Of a stretch of DNA of 64,000 bases, positions 8,647-16,989 are shown one piece after another. The notes beneath the pieces were generated by a model. The model did not search any database and had not been told where the DNA came from. It saw only the letters and a program-made list of their open reading frames with translations. This stretch comes from Variovorax sp. YR216 (GTDB taxonomy: Bacteria > Pseudomonadota > Gammaproteobacteria > Burkholderiales > Burkholderiaceae_C). The stretch's first letter is position 1. Each line of letters starts with the position of its first letter. Made by a program: the position numbers and the translations under genes. The stretch lies in contig NZ_FNRO01000001.1 in assembly GCF_900107745.1 (NCBI RefSeq), forward strand, positions 248,001 through 312,000, read 5' to 3'.

Positions 8647-10749
8647 TCATGGTCCGGGGATGTAGAACACCGAGGAGTTGATCGAACCACTGCCATGGCC
8701 GCCACCGACCAGGAGGATCCTGCCATCCGGCAGGGCGACCGCACGGTGTGCGCTGCGCGCCTCGGCCAGCGGATTGGCGCTGAGCCAATGTCCCGTCACC
8801 GAGTCATAGATCTCCACGGTGCTCAAGTAGCTGTAGTCGCCGGTTATTCCGCCCACGACGAGCACGTTCCCACTGGGCAGGAGCGTTGCCGTGTTGCCCA
8901 AGCGCGCAGTGCTCATGGGGTCGGTGGATGTCCATTGCCCGGCCAACGGGTCGTAGAGATTGGCGGTGCTCAAGAAGGCGAGTGTGTCGTAGGACAGGCC
9001 GCCAGCCGACAGAACCTTGCCAGTCGGCAGCAAGACTGCGAAGGCCGGGAGGTCCCGCACGGACATCGACCCGGAGAGCGACCAGGTATCGGTGAGAGGG
9101 TCGTAAAGCTCCGAAACCGCGCTTTCCCCTCCATAGGCCAGCACTTTTCCGTTCGGGAGCAAGACGCCGCCCTGATGCGCGTTGCTGAGCGAACCGGCCG
9201 GGGTCCATTGCCCGGTTGCTGGGTCATACAGTTCGGCAACGCGCCCCGCTGCGCCGGAAACCCCCCCGACAACCAATACCCTGCCATTGGGAAGCAGAGT
9301 GGCCGTATGGTTGCCACGCGCGACGCTCATCGATCCTGTAGGCGTCCATTGACCGGTGGTAGGGTCGAAGAGCTCGGCACTACTCAAGAATCTGCTCGCG
9401 ATCGGCTCGCTATCGAGGCCGCCGACAGCAAGCACTTTGCCATCGGGTAGCAGGGTCAAGGTGTGGAACCCGCGTCGGGCATTCATTGAACCTGTCGCGG
9501 TCCATTGGTTCGAGCCCGAATCAAAGACTTCCGCGCTGTTGGTCGGGGACTCATAGAAGATGCTGGAAAAGTAGCCGCCGGTCGCGAGCGCCTTGCCATC
9601 CGATAGAAGGACGAGGCCGAAGTTGCTTCGAGCAAAGCTCATCAGGCCCTGCGCCTGCACTGCGATGGAAACGGTCGCCGAGACGCTGCCCGCAGTGTTG
9701 CTGCCGGTAATCACGTAGTCGGTTGCAGGCTGCGACGCCTGCGGTGTGCCGCTGATGGCGCCGCTGACCGTGTCCAGGCTCAGTCCTGACGGCAACGTGG
9801 GCTCGACCTTGAAGCGGGTGATGGGCCCACCGCCACCGAGCGGCAGGTTGGGAATGATGGGCTGGCCGAGCAGGTAGGCAGCGTTCTGTTTGTGATACTG
9901 CAACGGGCCCGGAAGTGGTGTCGTCCCCTCGACAGAAATACTCAGTGACAAGACGGTGTTCGAGCCTGCGCCATTGCTGACGGTTACCCTGTAGTACGCC
10001 TGCGGGCTCGACAGCATGGGCGTTCCGGTGATCGTGCCCGTGCGCGGATCGAGCATGAGGCCGATCGGGAGGCTGGGCGACACCGTCACCAGCGTGAAGT
10101 CGCCGCCTTGGGCGCTGAGCGTGTTGGGTGCGATGGGTTGCCCTTGGCGATAGATCGGCGATTCGACGGCGTAGCGCAGATTGCCCGGGGCCACGGTGCG
10201 TGGCGACACTTCGATCCGTAACCCCGCCGTTGCCGTTCCGCCGGCATTGCGACCGGTCACCTTGTAGATCACCGTCCTCGACGGGGTTTGTGGCGAACCG
10301 CTGATGATGCCGCTCGCCGGATCAATGGTCAGCCCTGCCGGTAGTGGCGGGTCGACGGTAAATTGCTCGATCGAATCGCCGCTGTAGATCGGCTGGTTCG
10401 GGACGATCTGAGTCCCTGCTGCATACGACACCATACTTCGGCCGTAATGGAGCCCTTGCGGCTCGGACTTCTGCGGATCCGGTATTGCCGGGGTCGTCGG
10501 CGTGGTCGGAGTCTCCGAGCCACCCGGAGACGCGACTTGCGTCGGAGAAGTGGTGGAGGTCTCCGCGCTGGCTTGCGCTGAAGCGGGCGGCGCCGACGAA
10601 GCCGAGGCCACGAAACCACTCGGGCCTCCTCCACCTCCACCTCCACCTCCGCACGCGGCCAGCGAAAGGCTGGCTGCGAGCACGACGAAGCGCCCCAGCA
10701 AGGCGCGCACGATTCCATCCGCACCTGCCCACGTTCTCCAAACCCTCAT
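8647..10749 (-). CDS. surface lipoprotein with three putative Ig (He_PIG) domains and a Kelch beta-propeller
   Basis: A 700-residue exported protein. A lipoprotein signal ends in the lipobox LSLAAC near residue 33, followed by nine consecutive glycines and a Ser/Ala/Thr-rich stalk to about residue 95. Then come three He_PIG-like Ig modules (about 98-180, 187-272, 279-367), each with a GL-x-x-D-x-x-SG-x-I-x-GTP core. Residues 368-700 hold seven Kelch-type repeats, each with LLP-[DN]GKVL-x-x-GG and a YDP-x-TGQWT-x-x-G strand. Predicted to be an outer-membrane-anchored adhesin or glycan-binding protein; no catalytic motif is seen. The start is preceded by GAGGAGTGAGGA. It may be co-regulated by the dyad just upstream. 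Confidence 0.9.
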   Translation of the reverse strand: MRVWRTWAGADGIVRALLGRFVVLAASLSLAACGGGGGGGGGPSGFVASASSAPPASAQASAETSTTSPTQVASPGGSETPTTPTTPAIPDPQKSEPQGLHYGRSMVSYAAGTQIVPNQPIYSGDSIEQFTVDPPLPAGLTIDPASGIISGSPQTPSRTVIYKVTGRNAGGTATAGLRIEVSPRTVAPGNLRYAVESPIYRQGQPIAPNTLSAQGGDFTLVTVSPSLPIGLMLDPRTGTITGTPMLSSPQAYYRVTVSNGAGSNTVLSLSISVEGTTPLPGPLQYHKQNAAYLLGQPIIPNLPLGGGGPITRFKVEPTLPSGLSLDTVSGAISGTPQASQPATDYVITGSNTAGSVSATVSIAVQAQGLMSFARSNFGLVLLSDGKALATGGYFSSIFYESPTNSAEVFDSGSNQWTATGSMNARRGFHTLTLLPDGKVLAVGGLDSEPIASRFLSSAELFDPTTGQWTPTGSMSVARGNHTATLLPNGRVLVVGGVSGAAGRVAELYDPATGQWTPAGSLSNAHQGGVLLPNGKVLAYGGESAVSELYDPLTDTWSLSGSMSVRDLPAFAVLLPTGKVLSAGGLSYDTLAFLSTANLYDPLAGQWTSTDPMSTARLGNTATLLPSGNVLVVGGITGDYSYLSTVEIYDSVTGHWLSANPLAEARSAHRAVALPDGRILLVGGGHGSGSINSSVFYIPGP

Positions 10750-10778
10750 TCCTCACTCCTCATCTATTGCGACAACTA

Positions 10779-10795
10779 GTTACATTGAGTGTAAC
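10779..10795. promoter_or_regulatory. perfect 17-bp dyad, candidate operator upstream of the Kelch lipoprotein
   Basis: GTTACA-TTGAG-TGTAAC, six-base perfect arms around a five-base centre, 29 bases upstream of the Kelch lipoprotein ATG and 169 bases before the SDR gene. It is the only AT-rich stretch in the interval. The form is that of a TetR- or LysR-type binding site, but no regulator gene is adjacent. Confidence 0.4.
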
Positions 10796-10964
10796 GATTT
10801 GGTAGTCATTCGTTGACTGGGATGTCGCAACATCCACCAGGGACCGCCGCCGCCCCGGCGCGCCCCCGACGCAGCCATGTCGGCACCTTCGTGACTGCAC
10901 CAATCGGTTTTCCATATTTCAATAGCGCCTTTGCACACAAGAGACGACGAAAGGAAACGCGCAA

Positions 10965-11870
10965 ATGATTCAGGATTTCAAGGGCACCACGGCTGTTCTC
11001 ACCGGCGCCGGTTCCGGCTTTGGCCTGGAGTGCGCGCGCATCGGCGCGGCCCGCGGGATGAACCTCGTGCTCGTCGACGTGCAGCAGGACGCACTCGACA
11101 AGGCGAAGGCCGAGATGGAAGCCGCCGGCGCACAGGTCTTGGCGCGCAAGGTCGACGTGGCCGATGCGAAGCAGATGGAAGACCTCGCCAAGGCGGTGCA
11201 GGAGCGTTTCGGCGCGCCGCACTTCGTCTTCAACAACGCGGGCGTCGGTGCGGGCGGGCTGGTGTGGGAAAACACTGTCGCCGACTGGGAATGGGTGCTG
11301 GGCGTCGACCTCTGGGGCGTGATCCACGGCGTGCGCCTGTTCACGCCGATGATGCTCGAAGCCGCCGCGAAGGACCCTTCGTACCGAGGCCACATCGTCA
11401 ACACGTCGAGCATGGCCGGCCTGCTGACGCCGCCCAACATGGGCATCTACAACACTGCGAAGGCGGGCGTGGTGAGCCTGACCGAGACGCTCTACCAGGA
11501 CCTGAAGCTCGTTACCGACCAGATCGGCGCGAGCCTGCTGTGCCCGTACTTCGTGCCCACCGGCATCAGCCAGAGTCAGCGCAACCGGCCGGGCGAGCTC
11601 GCTGCCGGAAAGCCGACGAAGAGCCAGCTCATCGGCCAGGCCATGAGTGACAAGGCGGTGAGCAGCGGCAAGGTCACCGCCGCGGAGGTGGCGCAGAAGG
11701 TGTTCGACGCCATCTCCGCGAACCAGTTCTACGTGTTCAGCCACCCGAAGGCGCTGGGCAACGTGAAGAGCCGGATGGAGAACATCGTTGCCATCGAGAA
11801 CCCGGCCGATCCTTTCCTGGAGCGGCCCGAGATCGGCGTGAACCTGCGCGCGCAATTGCGGGCGCAGTGA
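10965..11870 (+). CDS. SDR family oxidoreductase
   Basis: A 301-residue short-chain dehydrogenase. TGAGSGFGLECARIGAARG near residue 11 binds the dinucleotide and the LVD acidic residue near residue 37 suggests NAD preference; NNAG lies near residue 89 and the catalytic YNTAK near residue 162. The C-terminal part is longer than in the 264-residue SDR at 1942 and contains FYVFSHPKALGNVKSRMENI. Start ATG follows AAAGGAAACGCGCAA. It stands alone; the next gene is 125 bases away past a strong GC hairpin. Confidence 0.92.
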   Translation: MIQDFKGTTAVLTGAGSGFGLECARIGAARGMNLVLVDVQQDALDKAKAEMEAAGAQVLARKVDVADAKQMEDLAKAVQERFGAPHFVFNNAGVGAGGLVWENTVADWEWVLGVDLWGVIHGVRLFTPMMLEAAAKDPSYRGHIVNTSSMAGLLTPPNMGIYNTAKAGVVSLTETLYQDLKLVTDQIGASLLCPYFVPTGISQSQRNRPGELAAGKPTKSQLIGQAMSDKAVSSGKVTAAEVAQKVFDAISANQFYVFSHPKALGNVKSRMENIVAIENPADPFLERPEIGVNLRAQLRAQ

Positions 11871-11879
11871 CGCGGCATC

Positions 11880-11906
11880 GGCGGCGCGGGCGATGCCCGT
11901 GCCGCC
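11880..11906 (+). terminator. GC-rich hairpin after the SDR gene
   Basis: A 12-bp stem (GGCGGCGCGGGC paired with GCCCGTGCCGCC, one G-U pair) with a GAT loop, nine bases past the SDR stop. No T tract follows, so if it terminates it would need Rho or act as an mRNA-stabilising end. Confidence 0.45.
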
Positions 11907-11995
11907 GAACGGGACTTGGCCCCGTGGCGACTGGCTGCGTAGACTGAAGCCTTCCGGTTCGGTATCGCTGTCAATCCACATCAAGGAGACGCCGC

Positions 11996-12355
11996 ATGGC
12001 CTACGTCGATGGATACGTTCTGCCGGTCCCCAAAGCCAACATCGAGAAGTACCGCGCGCTCGCGCAACGCGCCGCCGCGATCTGGCGCGAACACGGCGCG
12101 CTCCAGTACCGCGAGTGCATCGCCGATGACGTGAAGTCCGGCGAAGTCACTTCCTTCCCGCAAAGCGTCCAGCTGAAAGACGACGAAACCGTGATCTTCG
12201 CCTACGTCGTCTTCGAGTCGCGTGATCAGCGCGACGAGGTCAACGCCAAGGTCATGAGCGATCCACGTCTGGCCGACATGATGGACGCGAAGAGCATGCC
12301 GTTCGATGGCAAGCGCATGTTCTGGGGTGGATTCGAGGTGCTGGTCGAGGCTTGA
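11996..12355 (+). CDS. DUF1428 family protein
   Basis: A 119-residue protein starting MAYVDGYVLPVPKANIEKYR, the standard opening of DUF1428, a dimeric alpha/beta-barrel family related to EthD/Dabb proteins. The conserved end YVVFESRDQRDEVNAKVMSD then MPFDGKRMFWGGFEVLV is present at full length. Function is unknown; the E. coli member is YbaA. AAGGAGACGCCGC precedes the ATG. Ends four bases from the convergent aldo/keto reductase. Confidence 0.92.
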   Translation: MAYVDGYVLPVPKANIEKYRALAQRAAAIWREHGALQYRECIADDVKSGEVTSFPQSVQLKDDETVIFAYVVFESRDQRDEVNAKVMSDPRLADMMDAKSMPFDGKRMFWGGFEVLVEA

Positions 12356-12359
12356 CCGC

Positions 12360-13391
12360 CTACACCGGCAGCGGGCTGCGCTCCGAGAACTGCCCGTTCC
12401 AGTACGGGTAGTACGGATAGGGCGGCGTCACCGCGCTCGCGGCATCGAGCCGCGCGACCTGCCCGGTCGTGAGTTCCCAGCCGGTCGCGCCGAGGTTCTG
12501 CTTCAGCTGCGCCTCGTCGCGCGCGCCGATGAGCACGCTCGAAACCGTCGGGCGGCGCAGCAGCCAGTTGAGGGCGATCTGCGGGATCGACTTGCCGGTC
12601 TCTTCGGCGATCTGGTCCATCGCATCGATCACGCGGTAGAGCCGCTCTTCTTCGACCGGCGGGCCGAACGCGGCGGTGTCATGCAGGCGGCTGCCGTCGG
12701 GCAAGGGTTGGCCCCGACGGATCTTGCCGGTGAGGCGGCCCCATCCCAGCGGGCTCCAGACGATCGCGCCCACGCCCTGGTCGATGCCCAGCGGCATCAG
12801 CTCCCATTCGTAGTCGCGGCCGATCAGCGAGTAGTAGGTCTGGTTCGCGACATAGCGGGCGAGGCCGCGCCGCTCCGACGCCGCGAGCGACTTCATCAGC
12901 TGCCAGCCCGAGAAGTTCGATGCGCCGATATAGCGCACCTTGCCGGCACGCACGAGGTCGTCGAGCGTGCCCAGCACGTCCTCGACCGGTGTCATCGCGT
13001 CGAAGGCATGCAACTGGAGCAGGTCGATGTAGTCGGTACCGAGGCGCTTGAGCGCCGCGTCGGTGGCCTTGACGATGTGATGGCGCGACGAGCCCACGTC
13101 GTTCGGCCCATCGCCCGAGCGAAGCGACAGCTTGGTCGAGATGATCGCCTTGTCGCGGCGGCCTTCGAGTGCGGCGCCGAGGATCGATTCCGACGCGCCG
13201 TTCGAATACACGTCCGCCGAATCGAAGAGATTGACGCCGGCGTCGAGGCAGATGTCGACGATGCGCCGCGCCGCAGCCACGTCGGTGCGGCCCCAGGCGC
13301 CGAAGAGCGGGCCGGTGCCGCCGAAGGTGCCTGTGCCGAAGCCGAGTGCCGGCACCTTGAAGCCGGAGTTGCCGAGATAGCGTTGTTCCAT
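12360..13391 (-). CDS. aldo/keto reductase
   Basis: A 343-residue NADPH-dependent aldo/keto reductase. The barrel opens with LGNSGFKVPALGFGTGTFGG; the catalytic set is visible as Asp and Tyr in NLFDSADVYSNG, Lys in ISTKLSLRSG, and His in DLLQLHAFD. Cofactor-binding marks include GASNFSGWQ, WSPLGWGRLTGK and SSVLIGARDEAQLKQN. The ATG at 13391 is preferred because GGAG lies eight bases before it; an in-frame ATG four codons earlier lacks a site. Transcribed after the MFS transporter gene 38 bases upstream, so probably one unit with it. Confidence 0.92.
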   Translation of the reverse strand: MEQRYLGNSGFKVPALGFGTGTFGGTGPLFGAWGRTDVAAARRIVDICLDAGVNLFDSADVYSNGASESILGAALEGRRDKAIISTKLSLRSGDGPNDVGSSRHHIVKATDAALKRLGTDYIDLLQLHAFDAMTPVEDVLGTLDDLVRAGKVRYIGASNFSGWQLMKSLAASERRGLARYVANQTYYSLIGRDYEWELMPLGIDQGVGAIVWSPLGWGRLTGKIRRGQPLPDGSRLHDTAAFGPPVEEERLYRVIDAMDQIAEETGKSIPQIALNWLLRRPTVSSVLIGARDEAQLKQNLGATGWELTTGQVARLDAASAVTPPYPYYPYWNGQFSERSPLPV

Positions 13392-13429
13392 GTGGTTCTC
13401 CATTGATCGAAGAAGGGGTTCGGCGGATG

Positions 13430-14611
13430 TCAGGCGCCGACGCTCGCGCAGTCGGGCAGGGCGACGCGCCGGTCGAGCGCGCGGCTCCAGAGGGCGATGC
13501 CGAGCCCGCCGAGAGTGAACAGGGCGGCGGTCCATCCCAGCGCCTCGAGGCCCGGGCCGTGGTCGATCACCATGCCGCCGGCCCATGCGCCGAGCGCGTT
13601 GCCGAGGTTGAAGGCCGCGATGTTCAGGCTCGATGCCAGGTTCTGGCCCGCACCCGCGGCCTTTTCCAGCACGCGCATCTGCATCGGCGCGACCGTCGCG
13701 AACGAGGCGATGCCGAGAAGCAGCACGAAGAGCACGGCGGTGGTCGGGGTGTGGATCAGCCATTGCATCGCGCCGAGCGCCACGGCCAGCGCGAGCAGGG
13801 TGCCGATCAGGGCGGGCATCAGCGCGCGGTCCGCGAGCCGGCCGCCCAGCAGGTTGCCGATGGCGAGCCCGCCGCCGAAGACCAGCAGGATCGGCGACAC
13901 CGACGATTCCGCCACGCCGGTGACTTGCGTCAGCAGCGGCTGGATGAAGGTGAAGACCAGGAACACGCCGGCGAAGCCGAGGATGGTGACCGCGAGGCCG
14001 AGCAGCACCTGCGGCCGGCCGAGCACCGCGATTTCCTCGCGCAACGGCGCTTGCTGGCCGTCGGCCCGGCCACGCGGCACGAAGACTGCGAGCACCGTGA
14101 AGGCGATGACGCCGATCAGCGCCACGGCCCAGAAGGTCGCGCGCCAGCCGAAGTGCAGCCCGAGCCACGCGCCGGCCGGCACGCCGAGCAGGGTGGCGGC
14201 GGTCAGGCCGGTGAACATGATCGAGATCGCCGAGGCGCGGCGCTCCGGCGGCACGAGGCCGGTCGCGACGACCGAGCCGACGCCGAAGAACGTGCCATGC
14301 GCGAGCGAGGTGATGACGCGTGCGGCCATCAGCATGTCGTAGTTGGCGGCCAGCGCACAGGCGATGTTGCCGACGGTGAAGATCGCCATCAGCGCGAGCA
14401 GCACGGTCTTGCGCGGCACGCGGCGCGTGGCGATGGTCAAGAGCGGCGCGCCGACCGCCACGCCGACGGCGTAGCCCGAAATGAGCAGGCCGGCGGTGGC
14501 GATGGAGACATGAAGATCCGACGAGACCTGCATCAGCAGGCCCATGATCACGAATTCGGTGGTGCCTATTCCGAAGGCACCGGCGGTGAGGGCGAGTAGA
14601 GCGATGGGCAT
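13430..14611 (-). CDS. MFS transporter, DHA1/AraJ-like efflux permease
   Basis: A 393-residue, 12-helix major facilitator. The opening ALLALTAGAFGIGTTEFVIMGLL is characteristic of the AraJ/sugar-efflux and drug-efflux DHA1 branch, and motif A appears as GAPLLTIATRRVPRK after helix 2. The gene is divergent from a LysR regulator with a palindrome in between, and is followed by an aldo/keto reductase, suggesting LysR-controlled export and detoxification of a small molecule. Substrate unknown. Confidence 0.9.
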   Translation of the reverse strand: MPIALLALTAGAFGIGTTEFVIMGLLMQVSSDLHVSIATAGLLISGYAVGVAVGAPLLTIATRRVPRKTVLLALMAIFTVGNIACALAANYDMLMAARVITSLAHGTFFGVGSVVATGLVPPERRASAISIMFTGLTAATLLGVPAGAWLGLHFGWRATFWAVALIGVIAFTVLAVFVPRGRADGQQAPLREEIAVLGRPQVLLGLAVTILGFAGVFLVFTFIQPLLTQVTGVAESSVSPILLVFGGGLAIGNLLGGRLADRALMPALIGTLLALAVALGAMQWLIHTPTTAVLFVLLLGIASFATVAPMQMRVLEKAAGAGQNLASSLNIAAFNLGNALGAWAGGMVIDHGPGLEALGWTAALFTLGGLGIALWSRALDRRVALPDCASVGA

Positions 14612-14672
14612 GATGTCCCGTACTGTGCGGGCGCGGTCGCTTCGTGACTAGAATGCGCGTCGGATATAGAGC

Positions 14673-14689
14673 TGTGAACTGAAGTCACA
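14673..14689. promoter_or_regulatory. candidate LysR-type operator between MFS and LysR genes
   Basis: TGTGA-ACTGAAG-TCACA, perfect five-base arms in the T-N11-A arrangement used by LysR-type regulators. It lies 14 bases before the LysR ATG and 61 bases before the divergent MFS ATG, where autorepression and activation of the divergent gene would be expected. Confidence 0.55.
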
Positions 14690-14703
14690 AATCTCGAATC
14701 GCC

Positions 14704-15624
14704 ATGCCCCGTATCGAAGTCAATCGCTCCGGCGAGATGGAAGCTTTCGTCCAAGTGGTCGATCGCGGCAGTTTCTCGGCCGGCGCCCGTGTGCTGGGGA
14801 TGACGCCCTCGGCGGTCAGCAAGCTGATCCTGCGGCTGGAAGGGCGGCTCGGCACGCAACTGGTGCATCGGTCGACCCGCAAGCTGCAACTCACGCCCGA
14901 GGGGCGCAACTTCTACGAGCGCAGCGTGCGGGTGCTGGCCGACATGGACGAGGCCGAGCGCTGCGCCGCGGCGGGCGCACTGCCGCGCGGGCGGGTGAGC
15001 ATCAACGCGAGCGTGTCTTTCGGGCACCATGTGCTGGCGCCGCTGATCCCGCGCTTCACCCGTCAGCATCCCGAAGTGACGCTTGATCTGTCACTTACCG
15101 ACCGGGTGGTCGATCTGATGGAGGAGCGCGCGGACGTCGCGATCCGCTGGGGCGAACTGCCGCCGTCCGATCTGGTCGCGCGCCGCCTGGGCACGACGCG
15201 ACAGGTGATCGTCGCCTCGCCGGCCTACCTGTCCCGCTACGGTACCCCGCGCACGCCGGAGGAGCTCGAAGCGCACAACAGACTCGGCTACACCCGTCAT
15301 CGAAGGTCGGCCGAATGGGCGCTGCGCGTGGACGGCCGCACGATCGAGATCCCCACCGTCGGCAATGTGCGCGTGGCCGATGGCGAAACGCTGCGCGTGC
15401 TGGTGGTCGAGGGTCTCGGGCTCGCCAGACTGTCGCGCTACCACGTCCAGGGCGACATCGACGCGGGCCGCCTCGTGCCGGTGATGGAGGAATTCAATCC
15501 GGGAGACGTCGCCCCGATCCATGCGGTTTATCTGGGAAAGGCCGGGAGGCTTCCGGCGCGGGTACGGGCCCTGCTTGACTTTCTTGTCGCCAACGTCACC
15601 GACAATGGGCGACCCAGACCATGA
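14704..15624 (+). CDS. LysR family transcriptional regulator
   Basis: A 306-residue LysR-type regulator. The winged helix-turn-helix at residues 8-65 contains FVQVVDRGSFSAGARVLGMTPSAVSKLILRLE read in two parts, ending LTPEGRNFYER. The effector domain holds the common SLTDRVVDLMEERADVAIRWG. It is divergent from the MFS gene and most likely controls it. Unusually, its stop codon overlaps the ATG of the first pqiA-type gene, so the regulator and the pqi operon may share a transcript. Confidence 0.93.
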   Translation: MPRIEVNRSGEMEAFVQVVDRGSFSAGARVLGMTPSAVSKLILRLEGRLGTQLVHRSTRKLQLTPEGRNFYERSVRVLADMDEAERCAAAGALPRGRVSINASVSFGHHVLAPLIPRFTRQHPEVTLDLSLTDRVVDLMEERADVAIRWGELPPSDLVARRLGTTRQVIVASPAYLSRYGTPRTPEELEAHNRLGYTRHRRSAEWALRVDGRTIEIPTVGNVRVADGETLRVLVVEGLGLARLSRYHVQGDIDAGRLVPVMEEFNPGDVAPIHAVYLGKAGRLPARVRALLDFLVANVTDNGRPRP

Positions 15625-16244
15625 AAGAAATCCCCGACGCCATCGTCTGCGAAGGTTGCGACGCGATCTACCGCCGCGTCGCGCTGCACCCGCGCGAGGT
15701 GTCGCGCTGCCCGCGCTGCGGCACCGAGCTCGACCGGCACGCCGGCGACCAGAGCGCCCGCATCCTGCCGCTCACCGTGGCCTGCCTGATCCTCTTCGCG
15801 ATCGCCAACCTGTTCCCGATCGTCGAGATCGAGCTGCAGGGCCTGTCGAACGAAACCACGCTCGCCGGGGCGGTGGTCGCGCTCTCGTCCGAAGGCATGT
15901 CGCCGGTCGCGTTGCTGGTGCTGGCGACGACGATCCTCTTTCCGTTGCTGCAGCTGTGCATCCTGGCCTACCTTCTGGTGCCGATGGCGTACGAGCGCCG
16001 GCCGGCCGGCTTCGGCGTGCTGGTGAAGCTGCTGCAATCGCTTCGGCCCTGGGGCATGGTCGAGGTGTTCCTCCTTGGCGTGCTGGTGGCGATCATCAAG
16101 CTGAGCAGCATGGCGCAGGTCATCGCCGGCCCCGCGCTCTGGGCCTTCGCGGCGCTCACGGTGTTGCTGACAGCGGTGATTTCGTTCAACCCGCGCGCCT
16201 TTTGGGAAATGGCTTTCGAGCCCCGTCCGGAACAAGAGCAATGA
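15621..16244 (+). CDS. pqiA: paraquat-inducible protein A domain protein, first half
   Basis: A 207-residue inner-membrane protein with one PqiA domain: a cytosolic four-cysteine zinc ribbon (CEGC at residues 10-13, CPRC at 30-33), then four hydrophobic helices beginning at ILPLTVACLILFAIANLFPIV. E. coli PqiA and LetA carry two such units in one chain of about 420 residues; here they are separate genes. With PqiB and PqiC the protein is expected to drive or gate lipid transfer between the membranes. The ATG overlaps the LysR stop (ATGA). Confidence 0.9.
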   Translation: MKEIPDAIVCEGCDAIYRRVALHPREVSRCPRCGTELDRHAGDQSARILPLTVACLILFAIANLFPIVEIELQGLSNETTLAGAVVALSSEGMSPVALLVLATTILFPLLQLCILAYLLVPMAYERRPAGFGVLVKLLQSLRPWGMVEVFLLGVLVAIIKLSSMAQVIAGPALWAFAALTVLLTAVISFNPRAFWEMAFEPRPEQEQ

Positions 16245-16306
16245 GCGCTGCCCGGCCGCCCGAAGGCGCTCGCACCGCAGTGCGAAGCACGGAGGTTCCC
16301 CAATGA
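16241..16306 (+). repeat. intercistronic bridge repeat, copy 1
   Basis: The 59-62 bases between the two pqiA genes begin ATGAGC at the upstream stop, contain GCCCGGCCGCCCGAAGGCG, carry GGAGG as ribosome-binding site and end CAATGA at the downstream start. The stretch forms a 21-codon frame from the ATG overlapping the first stop to a TGA overlapping the next ATG. Two related copies lie at 33560 and 44678. See findings. Confidence 0.7.
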
Positions 16307-16989
16307 GCGAGCCCGATCCCCTGGTGCCCGTCGAAACCGCCGCGCAGTGCGGGCTCAAGAGCTGCCACCACTGCGGCTCCGTGTGGGAAGGCGCTGCGGA
16401 GGGCGAACCCTGTGCGCGATGCGCCACGAAGCTGCACAGCCGCAAGCCCGACACCTTCAATCGCACCTGGGCCTACCTGATCGCGGCGGCCCTCCTTTAC
16501 CTGCCGGCGAACATGCTGCCGGTGATGATCACCAAGAGCCTGTTCGGCACGCAGCAGGACACCATCCTGAGCGGCGTCATCTACTTCTGGGTCTCGGGCG
16601 CGTACGGGCTCGCGGCGCTGATCTTCATTGCGAGCTTCCTGGTGCCGCTCTTCAAGCTGACGGCGCTGACGCTGCTCACCTACCTGTCGCAACGCGGCAG
16701 TGACTGGCGGCAACAGGAGCGCGCCAGGCTCTACCGCATCCTCGAAGTGATCGGCCGCTGGTCGATGCTCGACGTCTTCGTGGTGGCGCTGCTCGCCGGT
16801 CTGGTGCGCATCCATGGGTTCGCCGAGATCACCGCGGGCTTCGGCATCGCCGCCTTCGGTGCGGTGGTGGTGCTGACCATGCTCGCATCGCTGAGCTTCG
16901 ACCCGCGTTCCACCTGGGACGTGCGAGACGCACCCGCTCCCGAGGACAGCGCCGAGGACGACATGAAAAGAAGTGGAGAAACCGCATGA
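16303..16989 (+). CDS. pqiA: paraquat-inducible protein A domain protein, second half
   Basis: A 228-residue protein with the second PqiA unit: CHHC near residue 21 and CARC near residue 37 make the zinc ribbon, and four membrane helices follow, starting FNRTWAYLIAAALLYLPANMLPVM. The motif LYLPANMLPVM and IGRWSMLDVFVVALL are diagnostic of PqiA. It probably pairs with the product of the preceding gene. The last codons overlap the pqiB start by four bases. Confidence 0.92.
   Translation: MSEPDPLVPVETAAQCGLKSCHHCGSVWEGAAEGEPCARCATKLHSRKPDTFNRTWAYLIAAALLYLPANMLPVMITKSLFGTQQDTILSGVIYFWVSGAYGLAALIFIASFLVPLFKLTALTLLTYLSQRGSDWRQQERARLYRILEVIGRWSMLDVFVVALLAGLVRIHGFAEITAGFGIAAFGAVVVLTMLASLSFDPRSTWDVRDAPAPEDSAEDDMKRSGETA

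Noticed and set aside
10620..10660. A tract of CCTCCACCTCCACCTCC resembling a microsatellite
   Set aside because: It is the coding sequence of the nine-glycine run in the Kelch lipoprotein, so it is noted there and not as a separate repeat.
12360..14168. Extension of the aldo/keto reductase frame to 602 codons
   Set aside because: The extra N-terminal part overlaps the MFS gene in another frame and has no family similarity; the ATG at 13391 has a good ribosome-binding site.
13403..14599. A 398-codon plus-strand frame opposite the MFS gene
   Set aside because: Composed mainly of Ala, Arg, Glu and Gln without structure, antisense to 12 clear membrane helices.
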